A stretch of DNA of 64,000 nucleotides from Rhodocollybia butyracea (GCA_015501585.1 JADNRY010000119.1:1-64000), one strand, 5' to 3'; positions 44,691-57,475 are shown, numbered from the stretch's first letter. The notes: a model not told the origin generated them from the sequence alone. Program-made: numbers and translations.

Positions 44691-46481
44691 TGCTTTTTGA
44701 TTCTTCAAATGATGGTTCAACTATTCCAAGGCCTTTGATCACCTCAAGAATATTGTGGTGCACCTTCCACAGAGTAGAGTTGTAGACTCCATTATTATAC
44801 CCAATCAGGCTGGCATAGCATGAGCTATGCCTGACTGAGATTGCATTCGCTGGTGAAAACACCTCCTGAGTCCTCACTTACCCTCCATGGTGTTGGGGAG
44901 CCATACAGTAACCAGTTCGGCTTGGATAATAGAAGTCCCGCCACTGTGTTTGACTTCGGGATAAGTATCATGTATGCAGGTAATGCTTGATCCCATCGTT
45001 TGTTTTATTCCTCGATCTTCTTTGGTCCATTATTTTCACATCTTATCTCTCATCTGAGCTTGCATATTTAACTTGTTACGAAGAAGCACCCCGGTTGTTG
45101 CACTCGACGTGTTCCTGGGTGCATATTTATTCTTTTTACTTTACCTACTATATCCAGTTGTGTCATGGCTTTGGCAAGTGCGCCGTTTGTCTGGAATTAT
45201 CTCGCTGTGAGAGGAGATGTTAGTGTGGTTAGGGCGTTTCCGGATCTGGTGGTTGGTTCAAGTCGGTTTTTTCAGGTATTTGTTCACATGACGTGCCCAT
45301 TACTTATTTATATTCAACCCGGATTTTTTTTGTTGATTGATATTTGGTTCTAGCGACTTGTCGGTCAGTGCAGTACATCATCGGGACCAAATACTAGACC
45401 TTGCGACTGGCTGGTTTTAGATTTTATCTAGGGATTATTGACTATGCAATTCTCCAGACCACCATTGTCCCCTTTGTTCTCCGGGTATCTTTCTGATGCC
45501 TGTGAAGTGCCAGGACGTGGCGCTCCTAAAGGGCTTCATGAAATGAGCGAAGATCAAGAAGGAGAGAGTAGAGAAGAAAGGAGGGAAAGAGAGGGCAGGA
45601 AATAAAGAATGGAAATAGACGAAAAAGCAAAAGAAACCATTGTATCCGTTAATACACAGATTTTGCGCTTAGGCTTGTAGCCATATATATTGACAATGTA
45701 TATGTGCTACACATACAATAAGAGGGTTATACGGAGCCCAAATGTGATAACTGTAGCTAACACTTAGTATCTCAGCAATAATACTCAGTTAGTCATGACA
45801 ATATGCCCACAAGCGTAGTCTGATACTAAACTAGCGAGGATACTCGAGGTGCCCAGAGACACCAACACTAGATTGTCAGTCTAGTTCTACCCACCCCAAT
45901 GCATACACGAATCCGCATACTTGGATGTCTTGAAGTGGGATGAGTACTGGCGGTGGCGTTACCCAGGGAAGGCATCAGAAGGGGAATGCAATCCTTGTAC
46001 TGCGCTAGCGGAAAGATGGATGCCGGAGGATAAGATCTATGATTGCCTTACGGACCGGAAGGAAGATCTTAACATGTTACAATGACTAGTTGGGTTGCGA
46101 TGCAGCACAGCTGCTAGATGATTAAGCTAGGCGAATTTGATATTTGATTATTGGCCAACTATTGACTAGGAAAGTCCTACTGCAATAAACCCGATGATCT
46201 TATGGTGGATAGGCTATCGCCAAGCCACAGCTCTGACGATCCACGAGCTCTGAGCATTGTGCTAGCACACATATCTCTGGGGTTCTTGGTATCTACTCAA
46301 AGCTAGCGAAGTGAACTATTGCTGGGAAATGTTATTATCTTAAAGGGATTGAGCTGGACTTGCTCAAACCTACCAGACAACCTCAAAGATAAACATGCGG
46401 ACACATACCTGTGTGGAGCCATGAAACATCTGATGGAAGGAACAGTTATTTGCGGTACGAGATTCCGCGAGGACCAGAATA
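44691..46481. repeat. left arm of large inverted repeat (1,791 bp)
   Basis: The reverse complement of 54,619-56,409, of equal length and with only scattered C/T or G/A differences noticed. Shared short frames (for example 44,987-45,223 and its mirror 55,877-56,113) have identical translations. The content is not recognised; one hydrophobic frame (LDVFLGAYLFLLLYLLYPVV-like) hints at a decayed membrane protein. Confidence 0.88.
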
Positions 46482-46902
46482 GAGATGTCCACGAGTCCAA
46501 GTCTTCACAAGTACTCGCAGGTAAGATCCGTGGGAAAACCCGCAAGTATGTGACTCGCAGATCCCAGGATCCGTTTCCCACGGGTCAGGCGCGGGTCACA
46601 AGTCAGACATTTGCAATTTTCGGTTGACTTGCAAGTACTTGTGTGACTTGTGCAAGCAATATGAACTCATATATTTGTTGTTGGTGATCAAAACTTACAG
46701 TAATTAATAGTATCATATTTATTATAGTACTTATCAAGTACTGCCACACATGTTTGAGGTTGTAGACAGCTCACAGCGACTGAGCGCTTATTTTAGCGCC
46801 CAATCGCCGTAGGCTGTCTACAATCCAAAGCCTAACTGTCAGTACATTTTTACTTCATACCATAGTATGAAATTAGTGTAACAAGTAAAGTACAGGTTTT
46901 TA
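46482..46902. other. short-element fragment and a hairpin
   Basis: From 46,482 the sequence GAGATGTCCACGAGTCC starts a GGGTCA/CAAGTACTTG-rich segment of the same type as 52,000-52,190 (inverted there). TTGTAGACAGC at 46,760-46,770 pairs with GCTGTCTACAA at 46,813-46,823. Confidence 0.5.
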
Positions 46903-47060
46903 ATCCCCGACTCTGACCGAAGGGAAGGGAGGGTCTTGTAGGTGCCAATTGAGTGTTGGATTCTTCAAAAACCGCCAGATCGGGTAGTTCTTTCCCACCT
47001 GATCTTCAGCCGCCGTGCCAGTTGTTTCATGTCGAGCCGCTATGCCGGCTGGTCTGTTTT
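46903..47060 (+). repeat. dispersed repeat, copy 2
   Basis: Second copy of the 44,372 repeat, about 90 percent alike by eye. Confidence 0.6.
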
Positions 47061-48169
47061 TCGATGATCTCCATCATAACCATGAATGTTTCGGATCACT
47101 GCCGGGAGGCTCATGCCCAATTAGGCTATGCGGGCGCACATGACCTACCGGCATCACCAAGGCATGGCAATTCTTCTCGTTCCTTGTACTTCCCCTCTGT
47201 TGAGCTTGCTTTCACAATATTTATAATTCACTCTTCTGAACAATCTTGAAACAAACCGCTCGGCATATGTAATTGAAAGGAATATCCCTTTCTGGGATAT
47301 ATCCGGAACGAGCTCTCCATTTATGATAAACCCAACCAATACTAATAGGTTTTCAAGTTGAGCTGTGCCGAGTAAGCGCTTGCGCGCTTACTCTACTTCC
47401 GTCGTTCCGACCAAGTTCCGACTCTCCCGAGTATTCCTGCTATTTCTAGGGAATCAATGCCATTTCTTAAACAATCAGTGTATGTACATCAACTCTACTA
47501 ATGAGCAGCATTGCACTCCATTATCCTGTCAACTTCTACATGTTTAAGTAAATGATTATACTTAGCCTTAGAGTGATTCATAACTCTCTACTACTGTATG
47601 ATTACAACTGTTTCTCGGCTTAGCAGTATCTTATCCCACTTATGGTGGCAGGTAGTTGCCCGGTTGTACCAGTGCCTTCAGACAAATTATCCTCTATTGG
47701 AAGTACTTTAATTACCTCAGCGCTAGGTGTTTGGTTGTTTTGCAGTCTTACATATATGCATTTGATTACCTAGGACACTAGCTAGATTAACCATCAAGTT
47801 TAAAATGACGCAACAGTTGCGCAACAGCAAGCAATGAGTACAACAATAAGTCTGGCACACAATGGGATGCAACTCATAAATGTCTCAGTGGAGTGCATCT
47901 CGAGAGCAAAACTAAGGGTGATGATACATCAAGAAGTCTGATGCACATTGGGATATAACTGATACATGAGAGTGAAGAATGCAAGCATAAAACATTTCAA
48001 GAGCAAAGGAGTCCAATACTAAGCTGGGGCAGTAGCATGATTGGGAGCAGCCTTGTTGGAGGTGGCTTGCTACATGCTGTATCTGCTGAAATTTCCGTGT
48101 GGCACAATTTATTGATGTGGTTGAGGCAAGGTTGAGGGAGGAGCGCTTGAGCCATTCTGTGTGTTGTAT
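47061..48169. other. spacer; one strong hairpin
   Basis: GAGTAAGCGC-TTGC-GCGCTTACTC at 47,370-47,393 is a perfect ten-base stem. No coding sequence is recognised in the rest. Confidence 0.45.
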
Positions 48170-48420
48170 TTCACCGATCGGATATGATACGACTCCGACT
48201 GTACTTATTAATCATTACTTATCCGGTTACTGATACTTTGTATGTACCGGACCACCTTAGTGATATTTACTACAGTACACAGTATATAAGGCCTTCTCTG
48301 AGGCCAGTATCTATAGTGCTCAATCTAGTCTCTCATTATCCAACACGCTTTTAATAATTATTAACTTGTTATAACAAGTCTAGAGATTTTACAATTATTT
48401 CTTGCTATTCCCGCTACCTC
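48170..48420 (+). repeat. solo LTR fragment
   Basis: Plus-strand copy of the LTR at 51,500-51,710, sharing ATTACTTATCCGGTTACTG, the CACAGTATATAAGGCC promoter and GAGGCCAGTATCTATAG, then diverging at its 3' end. Confidence 0.7.
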
Positions 48421-50273
48421 TTTAGGGTAGAGGGTCTTGTGGTGCTTGAGCTTTTGATCGGGCCGTTCCTGTTTTACTCACGTGACCTGTCAAATTATGA
48501 TCGATTAAATTGACGGTACTGAGTAAATCAACGGTTATCAGCTCGCAGGTTTGCAAGTGCAGGTTGTTTTCACCTTTCTTTAACCCACTACTCCCACACT
48601 AACCCCTTTCACTAATAACCTAACATGTTACAAGTTTCTGTTCAAGGACACCTTCTGAGCGTCGTTTACAATTTGGTGGAAGCTTGTCATTGAGAGCGAT
48701 GACAAGCAACACTAGAAGAAAGAAAGACTCACTATCACACAGAAGTAATATGCACGGAGTGTATTAGTGAGGCGATGAGATGAGAGAAGGTGGAAGTAAG
48801 CGGAGAAGAGACAGATAGGCTACTAGAAGATCGCGTACGTATTTATAGGTACGAGAGCAAATAGTACAAAATAGCATATAGTCGTGACAAGAACATGAGG
48901 TGATCGTAGGCGTCGGAGCTGTAAGCGCGTAGCAGGCTTACATTTGGATGTCTATTTCTCTTCTGTCTCCCCATTGTTTGTATCTCGCTTAAGTGTCCCA
49001 ACCTCGCAGGCTAGTGTCTTCTCAGACACAGTGACTTTTTCCCCAAAAAAACCGAGCGCTCTCTCTTCCATTCAAGTTCCATTTATCCCAATGTCTGCCG
49101 GGTATCAACGCTGTCTTCAGTACCGACCTGCAGACCTCCTCTCCGTCTTCTGGCAAACTGGTCATGTTGCTGCCCCATTACAATCTTCCACAGGTTTAAG
49201 CTCTTCCCCCCACTTTACCTGAGCGATATTCATTTGCCGGTAAGTATATTGGAGTAAATTTGCACCCTCTGCTGAACGGGGGATTTTGAACGGTCAGTAT
49301 AGGTCAAAGTAGTGTCTCATCCCTTCTATTCTTCCATTTTTCAGTGGGTTAGGTTTGTCCTGTACGTATACCTTAATATTCGAGATTACTGATTCTTTTG
49401 CAGATGGTCAGCCAGGAGTGCAACCTCCCTTGCCCATGCCTGCTCCTACCAATAACTGTATGTTAACCCAATTTACACTAAAGTGCGAGCTAACATCTAC
49501 TTTTCAGATGTACCTTTCAGCGAGCGTTTACTAGGAGGTCATGTACGAGCTGCAAGCATGACCTCCGTTAGAGCTGCAACGGTTGGACATGCAATTGCTG
49601 CAAGCATGTCCAACACCCTCTCTTACTTGTACTTGATTTGTAGAGTTTTGTCGCTTATTCCATATTTGTATGTATGGCGGAATTTGTTATATAATACCCG
49701 CGCCAATTATTTCATTTGTTTGGGATTGTGCACTGATTGGTATCGCTGAACTGCAGCTCTTAGATTTTGATCAGTGGGTTTCTTCTCTGCATACGTGCTG
49801 TGACAATCTCATGGGGATAGCTCAGTGATCTGAAATACGGTCCGGGTTATGGGATCACTCGCTTTGAACAATGGAAGTGTGTTTCCTCTTTTGTTGTGGT
49901 CCAGATTTTAACCTTCGACCTCAGATCTTGCCGGTTCTCAAGATATTACAAGATTTGAAAGATCATCCATGGCGTATGTCTCGCATGTTGTATCTGTTTT
50001 AAAGTCAGAGATTGTTGTGAGGGTTTGCCATTGTGGGATGTTTTCAGGTGCTTGCTTGGGGAAGTAGCGGGCACTGCCGTGTACCGGCGTTACTGGTTAT
50101 TATCAAGTGTACATAATGACAGGTGCCACATAATTAACTGCGCATCAGGGATTCTCATGTGCGTATGGCAGAGTGGTTCTGCTGCTGTCAACGGGTGTCA
50201 ACGGGATTACAACGGTGTGATCAGCGGGTTGGTAGTTCAATCCTTACTGGTAACATTTTGTTATTCTTTTTTA
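48421..50273. other. decayed region with exon-like pieces
   Basis: 49,401-49,460 (GQPGVQPPLPMPAP) and 49,508-49,690 could be exons joined over a GTATGTTAAC..TTTTCAG intron, giving a Pro-rich then Ala/Ser/His-rich peptide. No family is recognised. The hairpin trio at 49,534-49,614 lies inside the second piece. Confidence 0.35.
49534..49614. other. three consecutive hairpins with GCTGC loops
   Basis: Stem GGAGGTCATG/CATGACCTCC (49,534-49,566, 13-nt loop), stem CCGTT/AACGG (49,565-49,582) and stem GTTGGACATG/CATGTCCAAC (49,582-49,614, 13-nt loop). Every loop carries GCTGC, and the two long ones end GCTGCAAG. Stems differ in sequence but not in length, so pairing rather than sequence has been kept. 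Confidence 0.75.
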
Positions 50274-50414
50274 TTAGGTTAGGTTAAGTTAGGGTTAGGG
50301 GTTTGCGCCGCCACAGGCGGCTTGCGCACAGCGCAAAAGTTAGCGGTTAGGGTTAGGTTAGGGTTAGGGTTAGGGGTTAGGTGCCGCCGCGAAAGTTAGA
50401 GGTTAGGGTAGGGA
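50274..50414 (+). repeat. interstitial telomere-like repeat
   Basis: TTAGGG, TTAGG and TTAGGGG units run on the plus strand (densest 50,345-50,381), interrupted by a GC-rich piece with the hairpin GCCGCC-ACA-GGCGGC. TTAGGG is the usual telomere repeat of basidiomycetes. Confidence 0.8.
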
Positions 50415-50574
50415 ATATTTTGATAGCGTAAACAAGGCTTTAGCGTGCCTGCGGGATTAATGATTACAATATGATAATTATAAACCTGTCTTGTTATAAC
50501 AATAAAAAATCATACAAGCTAATACTTACTAATAGCAAGTAGATAATTATTATATTTGTGTCCTGAGCTCAGTC

Positions 50575-50632
50575 TCTTCTGTCTATCAAGCCTCACGGCT
50601 TATTCAGTCCCTGCGCCGAGTATTTACAACAC
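50575..50632 (+). repeat. LTR 3'-end fragment
   Basis: AAGCCTCACGGCTTATTCAG to ATTTACAACA matches the LTR ends at 37,663 and about 51,510. It is followed by a frame (50,635-50,836) of protein-like but unrecognised sequence. Confidence 0.65.
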
Positions 50633-51499
50633 TGTGTTCCTTCAACGACGGCACTATACTCCCTCTATCAGAGGATGTTCTTCTGGTGAGTTCTTCCCCA
50701 GATTTGTCCAGACAATTCTCTGGGTGTTCTCCAGGACTCTCCAGGCTTATTGTCACTAGCCTGGACCCATCCTCTGGGCCTCTCACTTGGACATTTGAAG
50801 TTGTAGCATATTTATCCACAGGTGGAGTGACAAACTGACTTCTCTCTATCCTAACTCTGCCAGGTATGTTCTCATATCATGCATATCATCCGTTTGACAA
50901 TATTCCTTACAGTTTCTTGATTATTGCTATGCCAGTAATTATAGTAGCAGCTCTTTTTGTGTCTGGGAGTCCCACACATAGTTTTTCAACCATTTCCTGC
51001 TTCCTATTTGTAAGAGCCCTGACTCTTAATGCTCAGACATGAGCAAGATCTCGTTCTATTAGAGAAATAGACAAAACAAGTATGTGGTACGAGATAAGAG
51101 TAGACTAATTATGTAATATCGGGCTAACGGCAATGAACGTGCCGTAGCGTTACACTATTCCTATTTTCTATCTACTCCTGTACTCTTGTTTCTTTGCACC
51201 TTGCTCAATAAATCCCAGCATCACCTCCTCAACGCGGCTGCTTTTTTGACTAATCACACAGTGATTTTTCTTGAATAGTGCCCACAGCTGGTTAGCAATC
51301 CATACCAGGGGCCAAGTTTCTCTTTGGAATTGTGAGAAGTACTGGAATTTGTTCACTCCCTGTGCACGCGACACGAATGTGACTTTATTGTCTGTTGGAT
51401 CATATCATTTATCTGCACTCAAACATTGCTCAAACGAAGTCAATCAAGCGCTAGTGAAAGTTAATGATCAGTTAAGCATAGTCAGGAGCAGAAATAAGA
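50633..51499. other. spacer with small remnants
   Basis: 50,640-50,836 reads as a Ser/Leu-rich protein-like piece. 51,040-51,160 ends ACGGCAATGAACGTGCCGTAG then GTTACAC, resembling element ends at 36,240 and 52,890. No gene. Confidence 0.35.
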
Positions 51500-51710
51500 G
51501 TAAGCATGTTGTAAATACTCGGCGCAGGGAACTGAATAAGCTGTGAGGCTTGAGAGATAGAAGATAACTGGATAACTATAGATACTGGCCTCAGAGAAGG
51601 CCTTATATACTGTGTACTGTAGTAAATATTACTAAGGTGGTCCGGTACATACAAAGTATCAGTAACCGGATAAGTAATGATTAATAGTACAGTTATACGT
51701 CACAGTTACG
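51500..51710 (-). repeat. solo LTR, most complete copy
   Basis: Read on the minus strand: a 5' part with ATTACTTATCCGGTTACTG, a TATATAAGGCC promoter, and a 3' end at TATTTACAACA. Pieces of the same LTR lie at 37,591, 41,092, 48,170 and 50,575. The internal part of this element family was not found in the window. Confidence 0.7.
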
Positions 51711-52190
51711 TCCACAGTTACGTCACAGGTCACACCCGTTTCCGAAAACCCCGCCATTATTTTTCTTTTGAATTTTGAGATTTTTTTGGATTTAATTTTT
51801 TGGGTATTTACATCATGTGAGTACGAGCTGATTGAAATGGTACAATAACAGGAAATACTATAAGATGAACAAAAGATGAAGGGGCAAGATGTGACCCCAA
51901 GTACATTTGTCTTGTAGTCGGGGATTGCTGCGCAGCAGCGTTAAGGATAGCATTATACACTGTACAATCACTGTATGCAAGTAAATAATGGTAAATACTT
52001 GTGAATATAGCTGTAACTACTTGATTAGTGTGCGGATCCACAAGTACTTGTGAGACCCGCAAATAATACTTGCGAGTCAGTGACCCGTTTCCCACGAGTC
52101 AGCCGCGGGTCACGAGTCAGGCCTTTTGGGCCACAAGTACTTGCACTCCGGATCCAAGTATACTTGGATCCGGACTCATGGACATCTCTA
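51711..52190. other. short-element fragment with a 26-bp palindrome
   Basis: GGGTCA/CAAGTACTTG-rich segment ending GGACATCTCTA. A perfect palindrome centred on AAGTATACTT with CCGGATCC ends lies at 52,148-52,173. Same repeat type as 46,482-46,620, inverted. Confidence 0.5.
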
Positions 52191-54628
52191 GACCAGAATA
52201 TGTTAACACATTTTAATTTCTTTTACTTTGATACCCAAATTGGGACCGTACCTAAATTGGGACAACTTTCTAGATAAATGTACAATATGTCCGGGCTAGA
52301 GTTTCCTTTCTTAGCTAAATTCCTCTCTTTCTCAAATTTCCATCTTACTCTGTTTCTCTCCGACTCTGTTTCATCTCTTTTCATATTAAACTAGTAAAGA
52401 CCCAGTATATAAGTGTGATGTATTTATCTCATAAATCAAGTTATCTTGCCACCTCTCATAACCACCCGTTGTGACGAAGTCAAAGGTCTCTTCACCGCCG
52501 GAGTCTGCTAGTCCTCTTAATTCCCCCTGGTTTAAAAGTACCGAGTCAATTAAACACCGTAACTGGGCATTTGTTTAGGGCGTGTACGGAGTCTAGCTTT
52601 CTCTTTGAAGTTAATATTATATTCTATCTTATAAAGTTTGGATTGGTGTAATAGAAGCTTTGTAACAGCTTTTGCGCCCGCTTGAGATTGAGTTAGATCT
52701 TTTGCGTGAATCTAGTTGCTTCCTTAGAGGGGATGGCTTCTAGTAAGGAATTATTCAGCTCCAGAGTGAGGGTTCCTTAGCTAGCTCTTAATGAGTATTA
52801 GCGAGCCACTAAGATTGTGGTATGAGTTCCTAGTGATTAAGTTCACTCACAGTTTCTTAGCTTGACCCAGAGTTTGGTCAGGGACGTTACGGCGTTACAC
52901 TAGCTGGAGCCAGAGTTTGCCCAGGAGTGTTTCACAACCTCGTTTCTATTGCGCTAGCTGGAGCCAGAGTTTGCCCAGGAGTGTCCTAGTTTTGTTGTAT
53001 TGGTTTTGGTTTTGGTTATCGTTGGACACACACACACACACACACGGTTATTTGGTTATTTGGGTTTTCGGTCAGACATACGCGCACAACTTAGACAATA
53101 GTCTACACTAGTTCAGTTCATAGAACTTACTAGACCTTGTCGCACTACGCTAGTTCAGTTGTTTCACTACACTGGCTGGTGTAACATCTTACATATCGAT
53201 ATCTTAACTTTCTTTGGGGAATCTTTGACAACCCAGCCTCGCTCCCTTTAAACAAATTGATAGTCTGGTTAGGTGCGGTCTTGTATTTGTTAGGTTGTTT
53301 TCTAGCGCCTTTCACATACCAGTATGAACCAAGCCAATTACCGCATTGGCCGTATCCCTTGTCCCTACTGACTACTGTACCAATCTAGATATACCGAGTA
53401 GTTCTACAGGTACAGTCTTTATCAATATACAAGTTGTTGCACTCTATGTGTTCCTGGGATATTATACTGAGTAGGTCTACACATGGGATGAACATCATTT
53501 CTCATACTTGGAGGCTTACTTTTATCTGCAGCACAGGTTGTTCCAACACCTGAGTTGATTTGCAATGTGACAGTGTGACGCTGGTGCAGGTTCACTGAGA
53601 GCAGCTCTAAAGTCAGTGGCAAGACAGCAGTGGTAGTTGCCAACTTGCTCTTCTCTGTTCAGTGTTATTACCCTTGAAATCAACTTGAAAATTCTTGATT
53701 TTTTCCTACTTTGTCTCACTTATTAAGTGATGTGAGAGCTAGGGCCAGAGCCGTTGGGCAGCCTAGGATAATTGAGCTAGGTCTGGCCAGACTACTTATG
53801 TACTTAGAAGTTAGTGAAGCAAAATTTTCATGAAAAATTTGAGGGTCAGCTGGCTCCAGCTAGCGCAATAGAAACGAGGTTGTGAAACACTCCTGGGCAA
53901 ACTCTGGCTCCAGCTAGTGTAACGCCGTAACGTCCCTGACCAAACTCTGGGTCAAGCTAAGAAACTGTGAGTGAACTTAATCACTAGGAACTCATACCAC
54001 AATCTTAGTGGCTCGCTAATACTCATTAAGAGCTAGCTAAGGAACCCTCACTCTGGAGCTGAATAATTCCTTACTAGAAGCCATCCCCTCTAAGGAAGCA
54101 ACTAGATTCACGCAAAAGATCTAACTCAATCTCAAGCGGGCGCAAAAGCTGTTACAAAGCTTCTATTACACCAATCCAAACTTTATAAGATAGAATATAA
54201 TATTAACTTCAAAGAGAAAGCTAGACTCCGTACACGCCCTAAACAAATGCCCAGTTACGGTGTTTAATTGACTCGGTACTTTTAAACCAGGGGGAATTAA
54301 GAGGACTAGCAGACTCCGGCGGTGAAGAGACCTTTGACTTCGTCACAACGGGTGGTTATGAGAGGTGGCAAGATAACTTGATTTATGAGATAAATACATC
54401 ACACTTATATACTGGGTCTTTACTAGTTTAATATGAAAAGAGATGAAACAGAGTCGGAGAGAAACGGAGTAAGATGGAAATTCGAGAAAGAGAGGCATTT
54501 AGCTAAGAAAGGAAACTCTAGCCCGGACATTTGTACATTTATCTAGAAAGTTGTCCCAATTTAGGTACGGTCCTGATTTGGGTAGTATCAAAGTAAAAGA
54601 AATTAAAATGTGTTAACATATTCTGGTC
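52191..54628. mobile_element. 2.4-kb element with about 780-bp terminal inverted repeats
   Basis: 52,191-52,967 and 53,850-54,628 are near-perfect inverted repeats beginning GACCAGAATATGTTAACAC. The 882-bp centre has an (AC)n run near 53,029 and a second copy of a CTGGAGCCAGAGTTTGCCC motif, but no transposase. The matching site in the left arm of the large inverted repeat (46,472-46,481) has GACCAGAATA once and no element. A non-autonomous DNA transposon or an inverted pair of LTRs (TGTTAAC start, GTTACA end) are both possible. Confidence 0.65.
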
Positions 54629-56409
54629 CTCGCGGAATCTCGTACCGCAAATAACTGTTCCTTCCATCAGATGTTTCATGGCTCCACACAGGTATGTGTC
54701 CGCATGTTTATCCTTGAGGTTGTCTGGTAGGTTTGAGCAAGTCCAGCTCAATCCCTTTAAGATAATAACATTTCCCAGCAATAGTTCACTTCGCTAGCTT
54801 TGAGTAGATACCAAGAACCCCAGAGATATGTGTGCTAGCACAATGCTCAGAGCTTGTGGATCGTCAGAGCTGTGGCTTGGCGATAGCCTATCCACCGTAA
54901 GATCATCGGGTTTATTGCAGTAGGACTTTCCTAGTCAATAGTCGGCCAATAATCAAATATCAAATTCGCCTAGCTTAATCATCTAGCAGCTGTGCTGCAT
55001 CGCAACCCAACTAGTCATTGTAACATGTTAAGATCTTCCTTCCGGTCCGTAAGGCAATCATAGATCTTATCCTCCGGCGTCCATCTTTCCGCTAGTGCAG
55101 TACGAGGATTGCATTCCCCTTCTGATGCCTTCCCTGGGTAACGCCACTGCCAGTACTCATCCCACTTCAAGACATCCAAGTATGCGGATTTGTGTATGCA
55201 TTGGGGTGGGTAGAACTAGACTGACAATCTAGTGTTGATGTCTCTGGGCACCTCGAGTATCCTCGCTAGTTTAGTATCAGACTACGCTTGTGGGCATATT
55301 GTCATGACTAACTGAGTATTATTGCTGAGATACTAAGTGTTAGCTACAGTTATCACATTTGGGCTCCGTATAACCCTCTTATTGTATGTGTAGCACATAT
55401 ACATTGTCAATATATATGGCTACAAGCCTAAGCGCAAAATCTGTGTATTAACGGATACAATGGTTTCTTTTGCTTTTTCGTCTATTTCCATTCTTTATTT
55501 CCTGCCCTCTCTTTCCCTCCTTTCTTCTCTACTCTCTCCTTCTTGATCTTCGCTCATTTCATGAAGCCCTTTAGGAGCGCCACGTCCTGGCACTTCACAG
55601 GCATCAGAAAGATACCCGGAGAACAAAGGGGACAATGGTGGTCTGGAGAATTGCATAGTCAATAATCCCTAGATAAAATCTAAAACCAGCCAGTCGCAAG
55701 GTCTAGTATTTGGTCCCGATGATGTACTGCACTGACCGACAAGTCGCTAGAACCAAATATCAATCAACAAAAAAAATCCGGGTTGAATATAAATAAGTAA
55801 TGGGCATGTCATGTGAACAAATACCTGAAAAAACCGACTTGAACCAACCACCAGATCCGGAAACGCCCTAACCACACTAACATCTCCTCTCACAGCGAGA
55901 TAATTCCAGACAAACGGCGCACTTGCCAAAGCCATGACACAACTGGATATAGTAGGTAAAGTAAAAGGAATAAATATGCACCCAGGAACACGTCGAGTGC
56001 AACAACCGGGGTGCTTCTTCGTAACAAGTTAAATATGCAAGCTCGGATGAGAGATAAGATGTGAAAATAATGGACCAAAGAAGATCGAGGAATAAAACAA
56101 ACGATGGGATCAAGCATTACCTACATACATGATACTTATCCCGAAGTCAAACACAGTGGCGGGACTTCTATTATCCAAGCCGAACTGGTTACTGTATGGC
56201 TCCCCAACACCATGGAGGGTAAGTGAGGACTCAGGAGGTGTTTTCACCAGCGAATGCAATCTCAGTCAGGCATAGCTCATGCTATGCCAGCCTGATTGGG
56301 TATAATAATGGAGTCTACAACTCTACTCTGTGGAAGGTGCACCACAATATTCTTGAGGTGACCAAAGGCCTTGGAATAGTTGAACCATCATTTGAAGAAT
56401 CAAAAAGCA
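54619..56409. repeat. right arm of large inverted repeat (1,791 bp)
   Basis: Mirror of 44,691-46,481. Its outer edge abuts an F-box gene fragment in mid-gene, so the rearrangement that created it cut that gene. The inner edge abuts, and overlaps by 10 bp, the 2.4-kb element. Confidence 0.88.
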
Positions 56410-56613
56410 GAGGCAGGCTACCTCAGAAGCATGTTCCTCGACGCCTTCATCGGCCAAAGCCAGTATCGCCGTGAGCTCCTTTTCTTGTTTCGGGGTAGCC
56501 GAGAATGGTCCAAATTTAGATCGAAGATCGTGTTCTAGTCCAGATAGTTCCTCAGCACTGAGGTTTACACGTATCTGCAAGGGCTTTAGACATCTTGTGC
56601 AAGATGAAGGCAT
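56405..56613 (-). pseudogene. F-box gene N-terminal fragment
   Basis: About 70 codons from MPSSCTRCLKPLQIRV to EEHASEVACL, the Cys pair and coiled coil of the F-box family, ending abruptly at the inverted-repeat edge. No F-box remains. Confidence 0.8.
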
Positions 56614-57475
56614 CAGGAAGAAGTGTGTTTCAACAAGCACCTTGAAACACAAGCGCCATGACGAGTGTAGTTTCGCATGACTTGATCATATGGTAGCACG
56701 CATCCTAGGCTCCTGGCGCCTTGTAAGAGACATTCAGAAGCAATTGAAGTTTATGCAAAAATCCGACAGTTCAAAAGCGCATCGAAGGTAGTCTCCCATA
56801 AGCAGACTCGTTACAAACTGACGATCCATACGGATGTGCGTGTATAGACACCGAAGGGCACTACACTACACTTTTCTTGATTGTTCCTTCCGCAGCTAAT
56901 TCATTAGACCCATAATGATTATAAGTCTCTTAACTTTGGAGATGCAAGGCACCAAAGGAAACAAAATGGATATAAACTCACCATTGACAGTACTCAGGAA
57001 AAGGATAGTCTGGGTTTAACGATTAATCCGGCCCTTTTAACGAAGGTAAAACACTTGATTTCAACTAGGTCCTTACTATCAACTCATTGATTGTATCCTT
57101 GCCGTGTCCCGGTCAAGGAGGAGGAGGGATTTATTACAAGGACTGATCAATCATGGTTCACCATCCTGATACTGTATATACTGAAAAGCAATTCCTGATG
57201 GTTATTGACTACTAGTATCTAGGGGGGTTACTCTCATCCTCAAGCGAGTGATTGATATCTTGTTGTGGTTATCCTTTTCATTTTTTCGCCCAGCTTGAGG
57301 TGTCAAACTCCTCCAGATCTCAAATGTACAGTATATTTGATACTAGTACACATACTCAAATATCCAACGATGGAAATACATTTGGAACAACAAGTCCGAT
57401 TCAAAAATATAAACACGAATACGAAAATTAATGAAGCAACTATTCACTACAAAGTACTGTGATTAATGGTAGCGT
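56614..57475. other. spacer
   Basis: 56,640-56,790 repeats the 5' flank of the F-box genes. The remainder is AT-rich and shows no gene. Confidence 0.5.

Noticed and set aside
53029..53045. (AC)n microsatellite as a notable signal
   Set aside because: Short simple repeat without special context beyond its place in the centre of the 2.4-kb element.
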